A DNA stretch of 64,000 nt from Asanoa iriomotensis (GCF_016862515.1 NZ_BONC01000018.1:62001-126000); one strand, 5' to 3'; shown: positions 8,583 to 18,894, counted from the first letter of the stretch. Notes: generated from the letters alone by a model not told the origin. Numbers and translations: made by a program.

Positions 8583-9341
8583 GTGCCGGCGGATAATCCG
8601 ATCATGGCGAGGGCGCGCGGCTGGGATGCGGACGCGTACCACCGCGTGTCGGTGGCGATGGACCGGATGGCACAGGAGGTGCTCGACCGGCTGCCGCTCG
8701 ACGGCACGGAGACCGTGCTCGACGCCGGTTGCGGCACCGGCCGGATCAGCGCCAAGCTGCTGGCCCGCCTGCCGCACGGCCGGCTGATCGCGGTCGACGC
8801 CGACCCGGCGATGGTGGCGATCGCACGGCGGTCGCTGCCCGAGGTGCACCTCGTCGACCTGCTCGACCTGTCGCTGCCGGAGCCCGTCGACGCGGTGTTC
8901 TCCACGGCCACGTTCCACTGGGTGCTCGACCACGACCGGCTCTTCGACCGGCTCGCCGCGGTGCTGCGCCCGGGTGGCCGGCTGGTCGCGCAGTGCGGCG
9001 GCGCGGGCAACATCGCGGCGCTGAGCGCGGCGGCCGACGAGGTCGCGGCCCTGCCGCGCTGGCGGTCGTCCTTCACGGACTTCACGCCGCCGTTCGACTT
9101 CGCCGACGTCGCCCCGACGCGGGAGCGCCTGGCCCGGTCGGGTTTCGTCGACGTCGAGTGCTGGCTGCAGCCGTTCCCGGTGTCGTCGGACGAGATGCTG
9201 TCGTACCTGGAGACGGTGCCGCTCGGGCCGTGGGCGCAGCGGGTGCCACAGCCGAGCGAGTTCGTCGCGGAGGTCTGGGACCGGACACCCGGCGACACGG
9301 TCGACTACGTCCGTCTCAACATCGTGGCGCGGCGCGGATGA
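8583..9341 (+). CDS. Class I SAM-dependent methyltransferase (trans-aconitate methyltransferase-like)
   Basis: This is a 252-residue cytoplasmic methyltransferase. Motif I is VLDAGCGTGRISAKL, followed by an acidic motif II residue in IAVDADPAMV. VFSTATFHWVLDH matches the motif IV region of the Tam/UbiE group, and VLRPGGRLVAQCGG is the post-motif strand. The acceptor substrate cannot be told. Two starts are possible: GTG 8583, right after a G-rich stretch, or ATG 8604. The fold begins after both. Its TGA overlaps the ATG of the DUF3626 gene (ATGA), so the two are translationally coupled. Confidence 0.75.
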   Translation: MPADNPIMARARGWDADAYHRVSVAMDRMAQEVLDRLPLDGTETVLDAGCGTGRISAKLLARLPHGRLIAVDADPAMVAIARRSLPEVHLVDLLDLSLPEPVDAVFSTATFHWVLDHDRLFDRLAAVLRPGGRLVAQCGGAGNIAALSAAADEVAALPRWRSSFTDFTPPFDFADVAPTRERLARSGFVDVECWLQPFPVSSDEMLSYLETVPLGPWAQRVPQPSEFVAEVWDRTPGDTVDYVRLNIVARRG

Positions 9342-10162
9342 GCTGGGAGCCGGCGCTCGCACACGTGGCCGCGCTGTCCAGCGGCGCGCCGCTGGACCCG
9401 GGGCTACGGGTGACCGTGCACTTCCACCCCGACCGGATCTTCGCCGGCGAGCCGATCCTGGCGGCGATGGCCCGCGACGGGATCTACCGGTCGCAGTTCG
9501 AGACGGGCACCGGCAACGGCGCTCTCAACGCCTGCCCCGGCGGCGACCGGTGGCGCTGGGAGAGTCGGATGTTCGGCGGCGCGTACGACACGGCGTCGCC
9601 GTCGACACGCCCGAAGTACGGCTCGCTCAACCACCGCCGCCGCGCGACGGGCGGCTCACCGCGCTTCGGCTCGGCGCACCTGCGCATGCGTCGGGAGACG
9701 CTGGAACGCACGACGTTCTGCTATCCCGACAGCTACCTCGAGCCCACGGACTTCGGCGTGGCGAGCCGCATGGCGCTGATCGACCTGGCCGAGGCGGACG
9801 AGCAGGACTACCTGGACGACTACATCGAGGCACACGTACACGGGACGGTCCGGTTCGCCACCGACGTGGAGGCGCTGGTCCTGGACCCGTGCTACGCCGA
9901 CACCGCCGTGGCGGACCTCGCTGCGGCACTGGCCTGCCCGATCGAGTGGCACCAGGGCTTCGTGCTGAGCGTCGACGAGTTCCGCCGGCAACCCGACTAC
10001 CGGGGCCCGGAGGTGATCGAGGCGGGCCTGGAGATCGCCCAGGACGGCCGCCTGGACGCCCGCATCGTGGGCGTGGCGGTCAACGCCGGCACCCACGACC
10101 CGCAGACCCTGAAACGGGTCTGGCACCATGTCGCCCGCTTCGGCGGCCATCGTGCGGTGTAA
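9338..10162 (+). CDS. DUF3626 protein
   Basis: This is a 274-residue protein coupled by ATGA to the methyltransferase. It has the family hallmarks of DUF3626. There is an early VTVHFHPDR segment with two histidines and an aspartate, and a FETGTGNG loop. Further on come a SPSTRPKYGSLN region and SAHLRMRR. An acidic EAHVHGTV segment and a late IEWHQGF segment complete the set. The cluster of conserved His/Asp/Glu suggests a metal-dependent enzyme, possibly with a nucleotide-transfer-like or hydrolytic role, but no activity is established to my knowledge. No signal peptide or membrane segment is seen. It ends 6 bases before the tRNA gene on the other strand. Confidence 0.7.
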   Translation: MSWEPALAHVAALSSGAPLDPGLRVTVHFHPDRIFAGEPILAAMARDGIYRSQFETGTGNGALNACPGGDRWRWESRMFGGAYDTASPSTRPKYGSLNHRRRATGGSPRFGSAHLRMRRETLERTTFCYPDSYLEPTDFGVASRMALIDLAEADEQDYLDDYIEAHVHGTVRFATDVEALVLDPCYADTAVADLAAALACPIEWHQGFVLSVDEFRRQPDYRGPEVIEAGLEIAQDGRLDARIVGVAVNAGTHDPQTLKRVWHHVARFGGHRAV

Positions 10163-10168
10163 ATATTG

Positions 10169-10242
10169 AGCCCCCGGCCGGGATCGAACCGGCGACATCT
10201 CGCTTACAAGGCGAGTGCTCTGGCCATCTGAGCTACAGGGGC
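10169..10242 (-). tRNA. tRNA-Thr (anticodon UGU)
   Basis: A complete cloverleaf is read on the minus strand. The acceptor stem is GCCCCTG / CGGGGGC with one G-U pair. The D arm is followed by an anticodon stem CTCGC / GCGAG with loop CTTGTAA, giving anticodon TGT (codon ACA). The T arm is GCCGG / CCGGC around the TTCGATC loop, and the discriminator base is U. The 3' CCA is not encoded. ACA is a rare codon in such GC-rich genomes, so this is a minor tRNA. Confidence 0.95.
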
Positions 10243-10333
10243 AGCTAGCACAGCATACCGAGCCTCTGGGCGGTCAGCGCTTGCCAGGGCAAATGGGGCA
10301 GCAAGCACCCGCTCCCCTTGGCACGAATGCGAG

Positions 10334-10341
10334 AAACGTTT
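10334..10341. promoter_or_regulatory. Candidate LacI-type operator before the ABC ATPase gene
   Basis: A perfect palindrome AAACGTTT lies about 100 bases upstream of the start codon inside GAGAAACGTTTACGG. A central CG flanked by A/T is typical of LacI-family operators, and sugar-uptake ATPases are common targets. The site is short, so this is tentative. Confidence 0.3.
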
Positions 10342-10442
10342 ACGGTGACGAGCACTGGTGTCGGCTCCTTGGCGTGCCGGCAGCTCTTTTCACTCGGATC
10401 GTCCGGCACGTTCCTGCCGGTGAAAGGAAGCGGTGTCCCCTC

Positions 10443-11534
<1,092 letters not shown>

Positions 11535-11557
11535 CCTGACCAACGCACAACCCCTTG

Positions 11558-11591
11558 ACGGCGGGCCGGGCAACCGGCCCGCCGTTCTATT
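11558..11591 (+). terminator. Intrinsic terminator of the ABC ATPase gene
   Basis: A perfect 12-bp GC-rich stem (ACGGCGGGCCGG and its complement) is closed by a GCAA tetraloop and followed by TCTATT. It starts 24 bases after the stop. Its 3' tail overlaps the stop codon of the convergent Hsp70-propeller gene. Confidence 0.85.
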
Positions 11592-14181
11592 GGGCGAAGC
11601 GCCGCAGCCGCAGGTCCTTGTCGCCGGCGCAGGCGATCACGCTGGTCGTCCAGGTGCAGCTCGCCAGCCGGACCCCGCCCAGCGCGCCCAACTGCACCGG
11701 CTGTTTCTCGCCGAGCACCCAGCCGACCACGTTGTAGTCGTCGGTGATGCTGGTGCTGGTCGGCTCCTGCGGGAACACCAGCACGCTCGACCCGTTGACC
11801 CGCGAGGCGAAGCCCGCCTGGTCGAGCACCTGCTCGCCGCTCGCGTCATAGCCCGTGACGTGTGGGTCGCTCGAGGCACCGGTCTGCACCAGCACGTGTG
11901 AGCCGACCGACAGGATCGCGTCGGCGCCGACCGCCGGGCGCCGCCAGGTCTCGCCCTTGCCGTCCAACGGCACCGAGATCAGCTGGGTGTCCTTCGAGTC
12001 GGTCTGGTCCAGGAGGCAGATCCTGTTCTCGCCACAGGCGCTGACGGCGACCGGACGGCGCTTCGGGTCATCGGAGCGGTAGACGAGCCGCGGCTTGCCC
12101 AGCGTGTCGATGTCCACGGCGAACAGCTCCGTGGTGTCGTTCCGCTTCGCCGTGTAGAGCTGCCCGTCGTAGGCGGTGGCGAGGTCGTCCGGGTCGGCCA
12201 CGGCGGTCGCCTGCTTCCGGATCTCGCCGGTGGCGACGTCGACGACCCGGACGGACCGGTCCGCGCCGAGCTGGACGAGCTCAGGGTCGTCTGCCCGGTC
12301 GGGGTCGAGCGCGACCCAGGTGAGGTCCGCCGGTCCGGTCAGGTCCCGCGGGCTCTGCACGCCGAGCACGGCCGTGCTGAAGTCGTCGTACTCGTCCTTC
12401 GGCGTCTGCTGCTCCCACTTCTGTTTGCCGTCGGCGAGGCCGTAGCCGACCATCCGATGGTTCTTCTTCTCGACCACGACCAGTCGGTCGCCGACCAGGA
12501 ACGTCTTGTCCTCGTCATAGAAGAGGTCGAAGCTCCACATCACGTCGCCACTGTCCGGGTTCAGGACAAAGGCCTTGTCCGGCACAGTGGTGCTGTAGTT
12601 GTCGGCGTAGGCGATGATGGCGCCCGGCGTGGCACGAATCCCCTTCCAGGACTCGGCCGTCTCGGGCATGTCCGCGTCCCACAGCGCCTTGCCGGTCTTG
12701 GCGTCGGCGGCGACGACGGTCAGCTTCTTCTCGTCGGTCTGGTAGGCGTAGTAGGCCCGGTCGCCCAGGGCGTGCGTCCACGCGTAGTAGGCCGGTTTCG
12801 TCATGGCCACGGGCTCGCCGACGTCGCTGAACGCGGCGAACTTGATCTTGTCGTACCCGCCGCCGTTGCGCAGCAACATGATGGCCGAGACGGCGGCGAT
12901 GACCGCGACCACCACGAACGCCGCGGCGGAGATCACGAGCTTCCGGGGTACGCGTCGCTTCGGCGCGGCGATGGCGGGGGGCGGCGACCACGGGGCGGCG
13001 GGCGGCGGTGAGGTCGGAGCGGGCGACGTGGGAACACCGGACACGGGCCCCGCCGCCACCGGGACGGGCGCGGCGGCCTGTGCCGGGATGTGTGCGACCC
13101 GCAGCTCGGCGAGGGCGCCCTCGGCGACCGGCAGCTCGGGCTGCTCCAGCACGGTTGGTGCGACGCCGAGGTCCGCGTGCAGCATCCGGGCCACCAGCGG
13201 CACCCGGGACGAGCCGCCGACCAGGAACAACCCGGCGAGTTGGTCAGGGCGCAGATTGGCGGCCGCGATCACGGCCGCGGTCTCCATGACGGCCCGGCGG
13301 AGCAACGGGTTCGCGAGCCGTTCGAGCTCGTCGCGGGTGAGGTGCACGGCCTTCTCGACGCCGGGCACCGCGACCGGTGCGACCGCGGCCCGGGACAGCA
13401 TCTCCTTGGCGCCGCGCACGTCGTCCCAGAAGCGCCGCCGGTCGCGCCACTGCGCGGCGTTGACCGGGTTGCGCAACCGTTCCCAGGCGGCCGGGTCGGT
13501 GCCGGCGATCGTGTGGCCGAGGTGTTCGACCAGGGCCGCGTCGAGGTCGAGGCCCCCTAGCTCGGCCACGCCGCCGGCGGCGACCACGCTGAACCGGGCG
13601 CGGCCGGTCGGGTCCGGGCCCTCGTTGCGCACGACGGCGATGTCGACGGTGCCGCCGCCGAAGTCGAAGACCGCCAGCGCCGAGCCGACGGGAACGGGTC
13701 GGCGCAGCACCTCGGCGAAGTAGCGGGCGGCGGCGACCGGCTCGGGCGCCAGCGTCGTGCCGGCCGGCCAGCCCGCGCGGGCCAACGCCTCGGTCAGGAT
13801 CTGCCGGCGCTGTGGGCCCCAGGCCGCCGGATAGGTCAGCGTCGCCGGCGGCAGGTAGCCGACCGCCTCGACGGCCGCGTGCGCGACCGCGGCGAGCAGC
13901 GCGGCGAGGAGGTCGACGGTGGCCACCTCGTGGTCGCCGAGCAGGACGCCCGGCGTGTCGACGTGCCGCTTGGGGTTGGGCTCGTAGCGGGCCGGATCAG
14001 CCTGGGCGAGCCGGCGGGCGTCGTGCCCGACGTGCAGGCGCCCGCCCTCGTCGAGGAGCACACCGGACGGAAGCAGCGGTTGACCGTCGAACAGCAACGG
14101 GCGGGTGCGCCCGTCGGGCCAGCGGAGCACGGCGACCGTGTTCGACGTGCCCAGGTCGACTCCGAGGGCGTGCCCTTGCAT
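11587..14181 (-). CDS. Membrane-anchored Hsp70-like ATPase fused to a PQQ-type beta-propeller
   Basis: This is an 864-residue fusion. The start is ATG 14181 behind a strong GGAGGAG site. Residues 1-365 form an actin/Hsp70-type ATPase: DLGTSNTVA (phosphate 1), VFDFGGGTVDIAVV (phosphate 2, about 171-184) and LVGGSSRVPLV (adenosine motif, about 320-330). The canonical Hsp70 peptide-binding domain is missing. A Pro/Ala linker (about 370-410) leads to one transmembrane helix (about 414-437) and an approximately 420-residue extracytoplasmic domain. That domain has repeated strands such as VLNPDSGDVMWSFDL and VVAADAKTGKALWD, the signature of PQQ-like propeller blades. The likely topology is ATPase inside, propeller outside. 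The function is unknown; signalling across the membrane is an inference. Confidence 0.8.
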   Translation of the reverse strand: MQGHALGVDLGTSNTVAVLRWPDGRTRPLLFDGQPLLPSGVLLDEGGRLHVGHDARRLAQADPARYEPNPKRHVDTPGVLLGDHEVATVDLLAALLAAVAHAAVEAVGYLPPATLTYPAAWGPQRRQILTEALARAGWPAGTTLAPEPVAAARYFAEVLRRPVPVGSALAVFDFGGGTVDIAVVRNEGPDPTGRARFSVVAAGGVAELGGLDLDAALVEHLGHTIAGTDPAAWERLRNPVNAAQWRDRRRFWDDVRGAKEMLSRAAVAPVAVPGVEKAVHLTRDELERLANPLLRRAVMETAAVIAAANLRPDQLAGLFLVGGSSRVPLVARMLHADLGVAPTVLEQPELPVAEGALAELRVAHIPAQAAAPVPVAAGPVSGVPTSPAPTSPPPAAPWSPPPAIAAPKRRVPRKLVISAAAFVVVAVIAAVSAIMLLRNGGGYDKIKFAAFSDVGEPVAMTKPAYYAWTHALGDRAYYAYQTDEKKLTVVAADAKTGKALWDADMPETAESWKGIRATPGAIIAYADNYSTTVPDKAFVLNPDSGDVMWSFDLFYDEDKTFLVGDRLVVVEKKNHRMVGYGLADGKQKWEQQTPKDEYDDFSTAVLGVQSPRDLTGPADLTWVALDPDRADDPELVQLGADRSVRVVDVATGEIRKQATAVADPDDLATAYDGQLYTAKRNDTTELFAVDIDTLGKPRLVYRSDDPKRRPVAVSACGENRICLLDQTDSKDTQLISVPLDGKGETWRRPAVGADAILSVGSHVLVQTGASSDPHVTGYDASGEQVLDQAGFASRVNGSSVLVFPQEPTSTSITDDYNVVGWVLGEKQPVQLGALGGVRLASCTWTTSVIACAGDKDLRLRRFAQ

Positions 14182-14207
14182 GTGCCGACTCCTCCGAAAT
14201 GGGCGAG

Positions 14208-14244
14208 GGGGTGCCCGGCCTGCATCGTACGGGCCGGGCACCCC
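14208..14244 (-). terminator. Hairpin terminator of the esterase-like gene
   Basis: A perfect 13-bp stem (GGGGTGCCCGGCC and its complement, 11-nt loop) begins 9 bases after the stop codon of the esterase-like gene. It sits just ahead of the Hsp70-propeller gene, separating the two transcription units. There is no long U-run, as usual in actinomycetes. Confidence 0.7.
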
Positions 14245-14253
14245 GGGGCCGCA

Positions 14254-15453
14254 TCAGAGGAAGCGCTTGTCCGCGTTGAGGCTCTGGGTCAGCTTCAGCG
14301 TGATGAACTCGTTGTTGTCCGGCACACCGGCGGTGCGGCCGGCCGAGCCCGGGAAGTTGTTGTCGTTGAGCACGGCGATCGTCTGGTTGTCGAGGATGAC
14401 GACGTCCTCGATGGTCTGGAACGGGAACGTGAAGGTCTTGCCGAACCCGCCGAGCTGCTTCGGGTTCTTGATGTTCATCAGGTCCGCGACCAGCACCTTG
14501 TCCATGGCGCCGTCCTTGTCACGGTCGCTCATGTTGGCCTCGTAGATCTTCTTGACCTTGGCGGTGGCGCCCTGGCCGTTGTCCCGCTCGATGATCAGGA
14601 AGCGGTGGCCGTCGATCGCGATCGCGTCGCCGATCGCGTTGCCCGGGTCGTCGAGCTTGTAGACGTAGCGCTTGCCCGTGTAGTCCCCGGCGCGCACGTC
14701 GAACTCGTTGAGCCGCAGGGTGCCCGGGGTGTCACCGGCGACGGTGCCCTCCAGCAGCGGGTAGAGCTTGCGGCCGTCGGGCGACTGGGCCATGCCCTCG
14801 AAGCCCTTGCTGCTGTTGAGGTTGTTCGGGGTGGTGCCGCGCAGCGGGTTCTCCGGTGCGAAGACGCCCGGCAGCGAGATCGGCGCCTGCATCATCGCGC
14901 CGGTCCGGTCGAAGTGGAGCAGGAACGGGCCGAACTCGTCGCCGATCCAGTAGGTGCCGTCGGCGGCCCGCTGGATCGACTCGACGTCGAAGTCGGAGCC
15001 GGTGAGCACCCGGTCCTTGCGGGTGAGCGGCCAGGTCACGTACCCCTTGGGGTCGGTCAGGTTGATGCCGCCGAGGACGTCGACCTTGTTCTCGTGGAAC
15101 ACCGGCGCGAGGGTGTGGATGCGCAGCACGAAGTCGCCGCTGTTGGCCTTGTTGCCGAAGCCGTTGTCGGACATGACCTCGTAGGTGCCGTCACCGTTCT
15201 TGACGATGCCGGAGAAGCCCTGCACCGGCTGGTCGTCCCACGGCGCGGCGACGCCGTTGACCGGCGCGGTGTCGAGCAGCGAGCCGGACGGCTCGCTGGC
15301 GGGCACGAAGGTCAGCGCCGGCAGCGACGCGAACCCGGTCAGGGTGGCGGGACCGAACTCGTCGGCGTCGTGCGCCGACGCCGGGCCCGCGAGGCCGACG
15401 GCGAGGGCGGCGACCATGGCCGTGCCCCCGATGATATTGAGACGCTTGGTCAT
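14254..15453 (-). CDS. Secreted esterase-like/phytase-like beta-propeller protein
   Basis: This is a 399-residue exported protein with a signal peptide (MTKRLN, hydrophobic core, ASAHDA cleavage near residue 28). The body matches the 'esterase-like activity of phytase' family: GFSGIVKNGDGTYEVMSDNG, the IGDEFGPFLLHF segment, SSKGFEGMAQSPDGRKLYPLLEG, and the C-terminal IEDVVILDNQTIAVLNDNNFP. These acidic strands recall a calcium-binding six-bladed propeller. The protein probably hydrolyses a phosphate or ester outside the cell, but the substrate is not established for this family. It appears monocistronic, ended by the hairpin at 14208-14244. Confidence 0.8.
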   Translation of the reverse strand: MTKRLNIIGGTAMVAALAVGLAGPASAHDADEFGPATLTGFASLPALTFVPASEPSGSLLDTAPVNGVAAPWDDQPVQGFSGIVKNGDGTYEVMSDNGFGNKANSGDFVLRIHTLAPVFHENKVDVLGGINLTDPKGYVTWPLTRKDRVLTGSDFDVESIQRAADGTYWIGDEFGPFLLHFDRTGAMMQAPISLPGVFAPENPLRGTTPNNLNSSKGFEGMAQSPDGRKLYPLLEGTVAGDTPGTLRLNEFDVRAGDYTGKRYVYKLDDPGNAIGDAIAIDGHRFLIIERDNGQGATAKVKKIYEANMSDRDKDGAMDKVLVADLMNIKNPKQLGGFGKTFTFPFQTIEDVVILDNQTIAVLNDNNFPGSAGRTAGVPDNNEFITLKLTQSLNADKRFL

Positions 15454-15546
15454 GAGCCGAGAAGCTAGCCACCCAGGGTGAACCGGTCGGGGGCGCGATG
15501 TGAACGCCGGCTGTCAGGCCTCCCCGGCGTGACACAGCAAACGCTG

Positions 15547-16662
15547 TCAGCCCTGTTCGGCGCGGCGGCGGGCGACCTCGGCGAGCGCGACCGCGGCGGC
15601 CACGCTCGCGTTGAGCGACTCGACCGCCGACACCATCGGGATGCCGACCCGCATGTCGCAGGTCTCACCGACCAGTCTGGACAGACCGCGCCCCTCGGAG
15701 CCGACGACCACGACCAGCGGGCCGACGGCGGCTTCGAGGTTGTAGAGGTCGGTCTCGCCGTCGGCGTCGAGGCCGATCACCACGAAGCCCTCGCGCTGGG
15801 CGGCCTTGAGCGACCGGGTCAGGTTGACCACCTGGCTGACCGGCACCCGGGCCGCGGCGCCGGCGCTGGTGCGCCACGCGGTCGCGGTGATGCCGGCGGC
15901 CCGGCGTTCCGGGATGAAGACGCCCTGCGCGCCGAACGCGGCCGCCGAACGGATCACCGCGCCCAGGTTGCGCGGGTCGGTCACGCCGTCGAGCGCGACG
16001 AGCAGCGGCATCGGGTGCTCGAGGGCCGCAGCGACCAGGTCGTCGAACGACTCGTAGGCGAACGGCGGCACCTGCAGGCCGATGCCCTGGTGCAGCACGC
16101 CACCGGTCATCCGGTCGAGCTCGGCGCGGCCGACCTCGAGCAGCGGGATGCCGCGGTCGCCCGCGGTGCGGATGATCTCGTTGACCCGGTCGTCGATGTC
16201 GATGCCCTGCGCGACGTAGAGGGCGGTCGCCGGGACCACCGCGCGCAGCGCTTCGAGCACGGGGTTGCGGCCGACCAGCAGCTCGGGAGCGTCCTTGGGG
16301 GTGTTGGACCGGCGCCCGGGCGCGACCCGCGGCCCGCCGCCCCTGTTGGGCTGGCGGCCGGTCGCCTTCGTGGGCTTGGCACCCTTGGTGCCCTTGCCCC
16401 AGGTGGTGTCCTTGGTGCCCGGCTGCCCGATCTTGGGCGCGCGCCCCTCGGCCGCCGCCGCCCGCTTCTCCTTTTCCTGTTTCCAGGCGGTGCGCTGCGG
16501 CAGCTTCTCCGTGCCGGAGTAGCCCTTGTGCCAGGGCCGCTCGTCGGCCGGCAGGGTGCGCCCCTTGCCGGACAGACCCGCGCGGTTCTTGCCGCCGGAG
16601 CCGACGGTCGCACCCTTCTTGGGGGTGACCCGCCGGCCGCGTCGCTGTGAGTTGCCAGCCAT
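15547..16662 (-). CDS. rlmB: SpoU-family rRNA 2'-O-ribose methyltransferase (RlmB/TsnR-like)
   Basis: This is a 371-residue protein that methylates a ribose 2'-OH in 23S rRNA using SAM. The first 125 residues are Lys/Arg/Gly-rich and disordered, as in the actinobacterial members. A substrate-binding domain ([14 protein letters not shown]) follows, then the knotted SPOUT catalytic domain: [22 protein letters not shown] (motif 1, written here in two parts as VTDPRNLGA and IRSAAAFG), [13 protein letters not shown] (motif 2) and [20 protein letters not shown] (motif 3). The ATG shares one base with the cysS stop codon (TGATG), so it is coupled to cysS. The same cysS-rlmB order occurs in mycobacteria. 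Confidence 0.9.
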   Translation of the reverse strand: MAGNSQRRGRRVTPKKGATVGSGGKNRAGLSGKGRTLPADERPWHKGYSGTEKLPQRTAWKQEKEKRAAAAEGRAPKIGQPGTKDTTWGKGTKGAKPTKATGRQPNRGGGPRVAPGRRSNTPKDAPELLVGRNPVLEALRAVVPATALYVAQGIDIDDRVNEIIRTAGDRGIPLLEVGRAELDRMTGGVLHQGIGLQVPPFAYESFDDLVAAALEHPMPLLVALDGVTDPRNLGAVIRSAAAFGAQGVFIPERRAAGITATAWRTSAGAAARVPVSQVVNLTRSLKAAQREGFVVIGLDADGETDLYNLEAAVGPLVVVVGSEGRGLSRLVGETCDMRVGIPMVSAVESLNASVAAAVALAEVARRRAEQG

Positions 16663-18089
16663 CAGTCCCTCGTTCCGATCGTCCAACGTGGGCCGTGCGG
16701 CGTGTCCTCGACGTTGACTCCGGCCTCGTTGAGCTGGTCGCGCACCGCGTCGGCGGCCGACCAGTCCTTTCGCGCCCGGGCTTGGGCGCGCTGTTCGAGC
16801 GCGAGTGCGACGAGCGAGTCGATGACCTCGCGCAGCTCCTCGCCAGGGGTGCCGCCGGTCGACGCGGTAGACCACGCGGGGTCGAGCGGGTCGATGCCGA
16901 AGACATCCAGCATCGCCCGCACTGTGCCCAACGCCGCGCGTACACCCTCGTCATCGCCCTTGGCCAGGGCGGTGTTGCCGATCCGGACGTGCTCGTGCAC
17001 GACGGCGATGGCACCTGAGGTGTTGAGGTCGTCCTCCATCGCCTCGGTGAACTCGGTGGGCAGCTCGCCGGCCGGGATCGCACCGACGGACTCGACCGCG
17101 CGCTGCACGAAACCCTCGACGCGGCGGTACGCCGTGGCGGACTCGCGCAGCGACTCGTCGGAGTAGTCGATCCGGGAGCGGTAGTGCACGGAGACGAAGT
17201 AGTGCCGCAGCTCCACCATCCGCACGCCGAGCGCGCTGACGTAGTCGAGGTCGAGCACGTTGCCCGTCGACTTGCCCATCTTGGAATCGCCCAGGTTCAG
17301 CAGGCCGTTGTGCACCCAGTAGCGGGCGAACGGCAGGCCGGCCGAGCGCGACTGGGCGATCTCGTTCTCGTGGTGCGGGAACGTGAGGTCGAGCCCGCCG
17401 CCGTGGATGTCGAACTCGGGGCCGAGGTAGCGCATGCACATGGCGGAGCACTCGATGTGCCAGCCGGGTCGGCCGGGGCCCCACGGGCTGGTCCACTGCG
17501 CCTCGACGGGCTCCTCCGACTTGAAGCCCTTCCAGAGGGCGAAGTCGCGCGGGTCGCGCTTGGCGCGCTCGGGGCTGTCGGCGGAGCTGGTCATCTCGTC
17601 GACCCGCTGGCCGGAGAGGGAGCCGTAGTCGGCGTAGGACTTCACGTCGAAGTAGACGTCGCCGGAGCCGTCCTCGGCCACGTACGCGTGCCCGAGGTCG
17701 ATCAAGGTCTTGATCAGCGAATGCATCTCGGTGATGTGGCCGGTGGCGCGCGGCGAGTAGGTCGGCGGCAGCACGTTGAGCGCCCGGTAGGCGGCGTCGA
17801 GGACGACCTCGTTGGCGTAGGCGATGGCCCAGAACGGCCGGCCCTGCTCGAGCGACTTCTGCAGCACCTTGTCGTCGATGTCGGTGATGTTGCGGACGAA
17901 CGTCACCTGGTAGCCGGTGCGCTCGAACCAGCGACGCAGCACGTCGTAGCTCACGCCGGAGCGAAGGTGGCCGATGTGCGGCTCGGATTGCACGGTGAGG
18001 CCACACAGGTACATCGCGACCTTGCCGGCCTCACGCGGGACGAAATCCCGCACCGATCGGGTCGCGGTGTCATGCAAACGCAGCGTCAC
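16662..18089 (-). CDS. cysS: Cysteinyl-tRNA synthetase
   Basis: This is a 475-residue class I aminoacyl-tRNA synthetase that charges tRNA-Cys. It has the zinc/Cys ligand in MYLCGLTVQ, the HIGH box in PHIGHLRSG, further zinc ligands in [11 protein letters not shown] and [11 protein letters not shown], and the KMSKS loop as [11 protein letters not shown]. The C-terminal helical DALR-like domain is complete. Full length matches CysS rather than the shorter MshC ligase of mycothiol synthesis, which lacks this C-terminal part. The GTG start has no Shine-Dalgarno. A TACCCT hexamer ends 6 bases upstream, so the message is probably leaderless. It is followed by rlmB with a one-base overlap. Confidence 0.95.
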   Translation of the reverse strand: MTLRLHDTATRSVRDFVPREAGKVAMYLCGLTVQSEPHIGHLRSGVSYDVLRRWFERTGYQVTFVRNITDIDDKVLQKSLEQGRPFWAIAYANEVVLDAAYRALNVLPPTYSPRATGHITEMHSLIKTLIDLGHAYVAEDGSGDVYFDVKSYADYGSLSGQRVDEMTSSADSPERAKRDPRDFALWKGFKSEEPVEAQWTSPWGPGRPGWHIECSAMCMRYLGPEFDIHGGGLDLTFPHHENEIAQSRSAGLPFARYWVHNGLLNLGDSKMGKSTGNVLDLDYVSALGVRMVELRHYFVSVHYRSRIDYSDESLRESATAYRRVEGFVQRAVESVGAIPAGELPTEFTEAMEDDLNTSGAIAVVHEHVRIGNTALAKGDDEGVRAALGTVRAMLDVFGIDPLDPAWSTASTGGTPGEELREVIDSLVALALEQRAQARARKDWSAADAVRDQLNEAGVNVEDTPHGPRWTIGTRD

Positions 18090-18132
18090 CTGACAAGGGT
18101 AGCGTTGATCCGTTTGCGCCTATGCTCGCGGT

Positions 18133-18786
18133 GTGACGCAGCCGGCCTTCCGCCCGGGCGAGACGGCCCAGACGCTCGATCGCGGGCTGCGGCTGCTCTA
18201 TCTGGTCGCCGACGCGCCTGAGGGGTTGACGGTCACCGAGGCCGCGGAGCGGCTCGGTGTCGGGCGGGCCGTGGTCTATCGGCTGGTCGGGTCGTTGACC
18301 GCGCACGGCCTGGTCCGGCGCGACGGTGCCGGGCGGTTGCGGCTGGGTGCCGGGGTGCTGCACCTGGCGCGGCGGGCCCATCCGCTGGTGGTCTCGGCGG
18401 CGCTGCCGGCGTTGCGGCGGTTGGCCGAGGAGGTCGGTGCCACCGCTCATCTGACGATCGCCGAGGGCTCGGAGGCCGTGGCGCTGGCCGTGGTGGAGCC
18501 GAGCTGGACGGCGTTCCATGTGGCGTACCGGGCGGGTTCGCGGCATCCGCTGGCGCGGGGTGCGGCCGGGCGGGCGATCCTGGCCGGGCGCACCGGTTCG
18601 CCCGATCCGGTGACGACCGTGGGTGAGCTGCAGGCGGGCGCGTTCGGGGTGGCGGCGCCGGTGCTCGGTGTGGAGGGGCTGGACGCCAGCGTGGGGGTGA
18701 TCGCGTTGGGTGCGCTGTCGTTGACGGAGGTCGGTCCGCTGGTGCTGGCGGCCGCCGCGGCGGTGGGTGCCGCACTGGCCCCTTAG
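18133..18786 (+). CDS. IclR-type helix-turn-helix regulator
   Basis: This is a 217-residue regulator. Residues 12-75 form a winged helix with helix-turn-helix VTEAAERLGVGRAVVYRLVGSL, shown here as TEAAERLG then GRAVVYRLV. The C-terminal part has the IclR effector-domain pattern: LPALRRLAEEVGATAHLTI, then [13 protein letters not shown] and an ending VGVIALGALS. It is shorter than classical IclR (about 250 residues), so the ligand pocket may be reduced. The gene is divergent from cysS; the two starts are 43 bases apart. A TATGCT hexamer ends 6 bases before the GTG, indicating leaderless expression. The target genes are unknown. Confidence 0.75.
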   Translation: MTQPAFRPGETAQTLDRGLRLLYLVADAPEGLTVTEAAERLGVGRAVVYRLVGSLTAHGLVRRDGAGRLRLGAGVLHLARRAHPLVVSAALPALRRLAEEVGATAHLTIAEGSEAVALAVVEPSWTAFHVAYRAGSRHPLARGAAGRAILAGRTGSPDPVTTVGELQAGAFGVAAPVLGVEGLDASVGVIALGALSLTEVGPLVLAAAAAVGAALAP

Positions 18787-18788
18787 CC

Positions 18789-18865
18789 CTTTCCACAGCT
18801 GCCTGGCGAGTTATCCACAGCCTGTGTACTTCTGTTCTCCGCAGTTATCCACAGGTCTGTCCACG
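18789..18865. promoter_or_regulatory. Cluster of DnaA-box-like sites
   Basis: Two perfect DnaA boxes TTATCCACA lie at 18811-18819 and 18845-18853 in the same orientation, 34 bases apart. Weaker flanking matches are CTTTCCACA at 18789-18797 and CTGTCCACG at 18857-18865. All four fall inside a 108-bp intergenic stretch. No dnaA, dnaN or parAB gene is nearby, so this is not an obvious oriC. Confidence 0.6.
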
Positions 18866-18894
18866 GGTTCGCTGCGCGCGCGACGCTCTTTCCC

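Noticed and set aside
10215-10442. N-terminal extension of the ABC ATPase starting within the tRNA gene
   Set aside because: The extension would translate the complement of the tRNA and has no RBS; ATG 10443 begins exactly at the conserved ATPase N-terminus.
18789-18865. Interpreting the DnaA boxes as the chromosomal origin
   Set aside because: No dnaA, dnaN, rpmH, gyrB or par genes nearby, and only 108 bases of non-coding DNA, far too little for an actinobacterial oriC.
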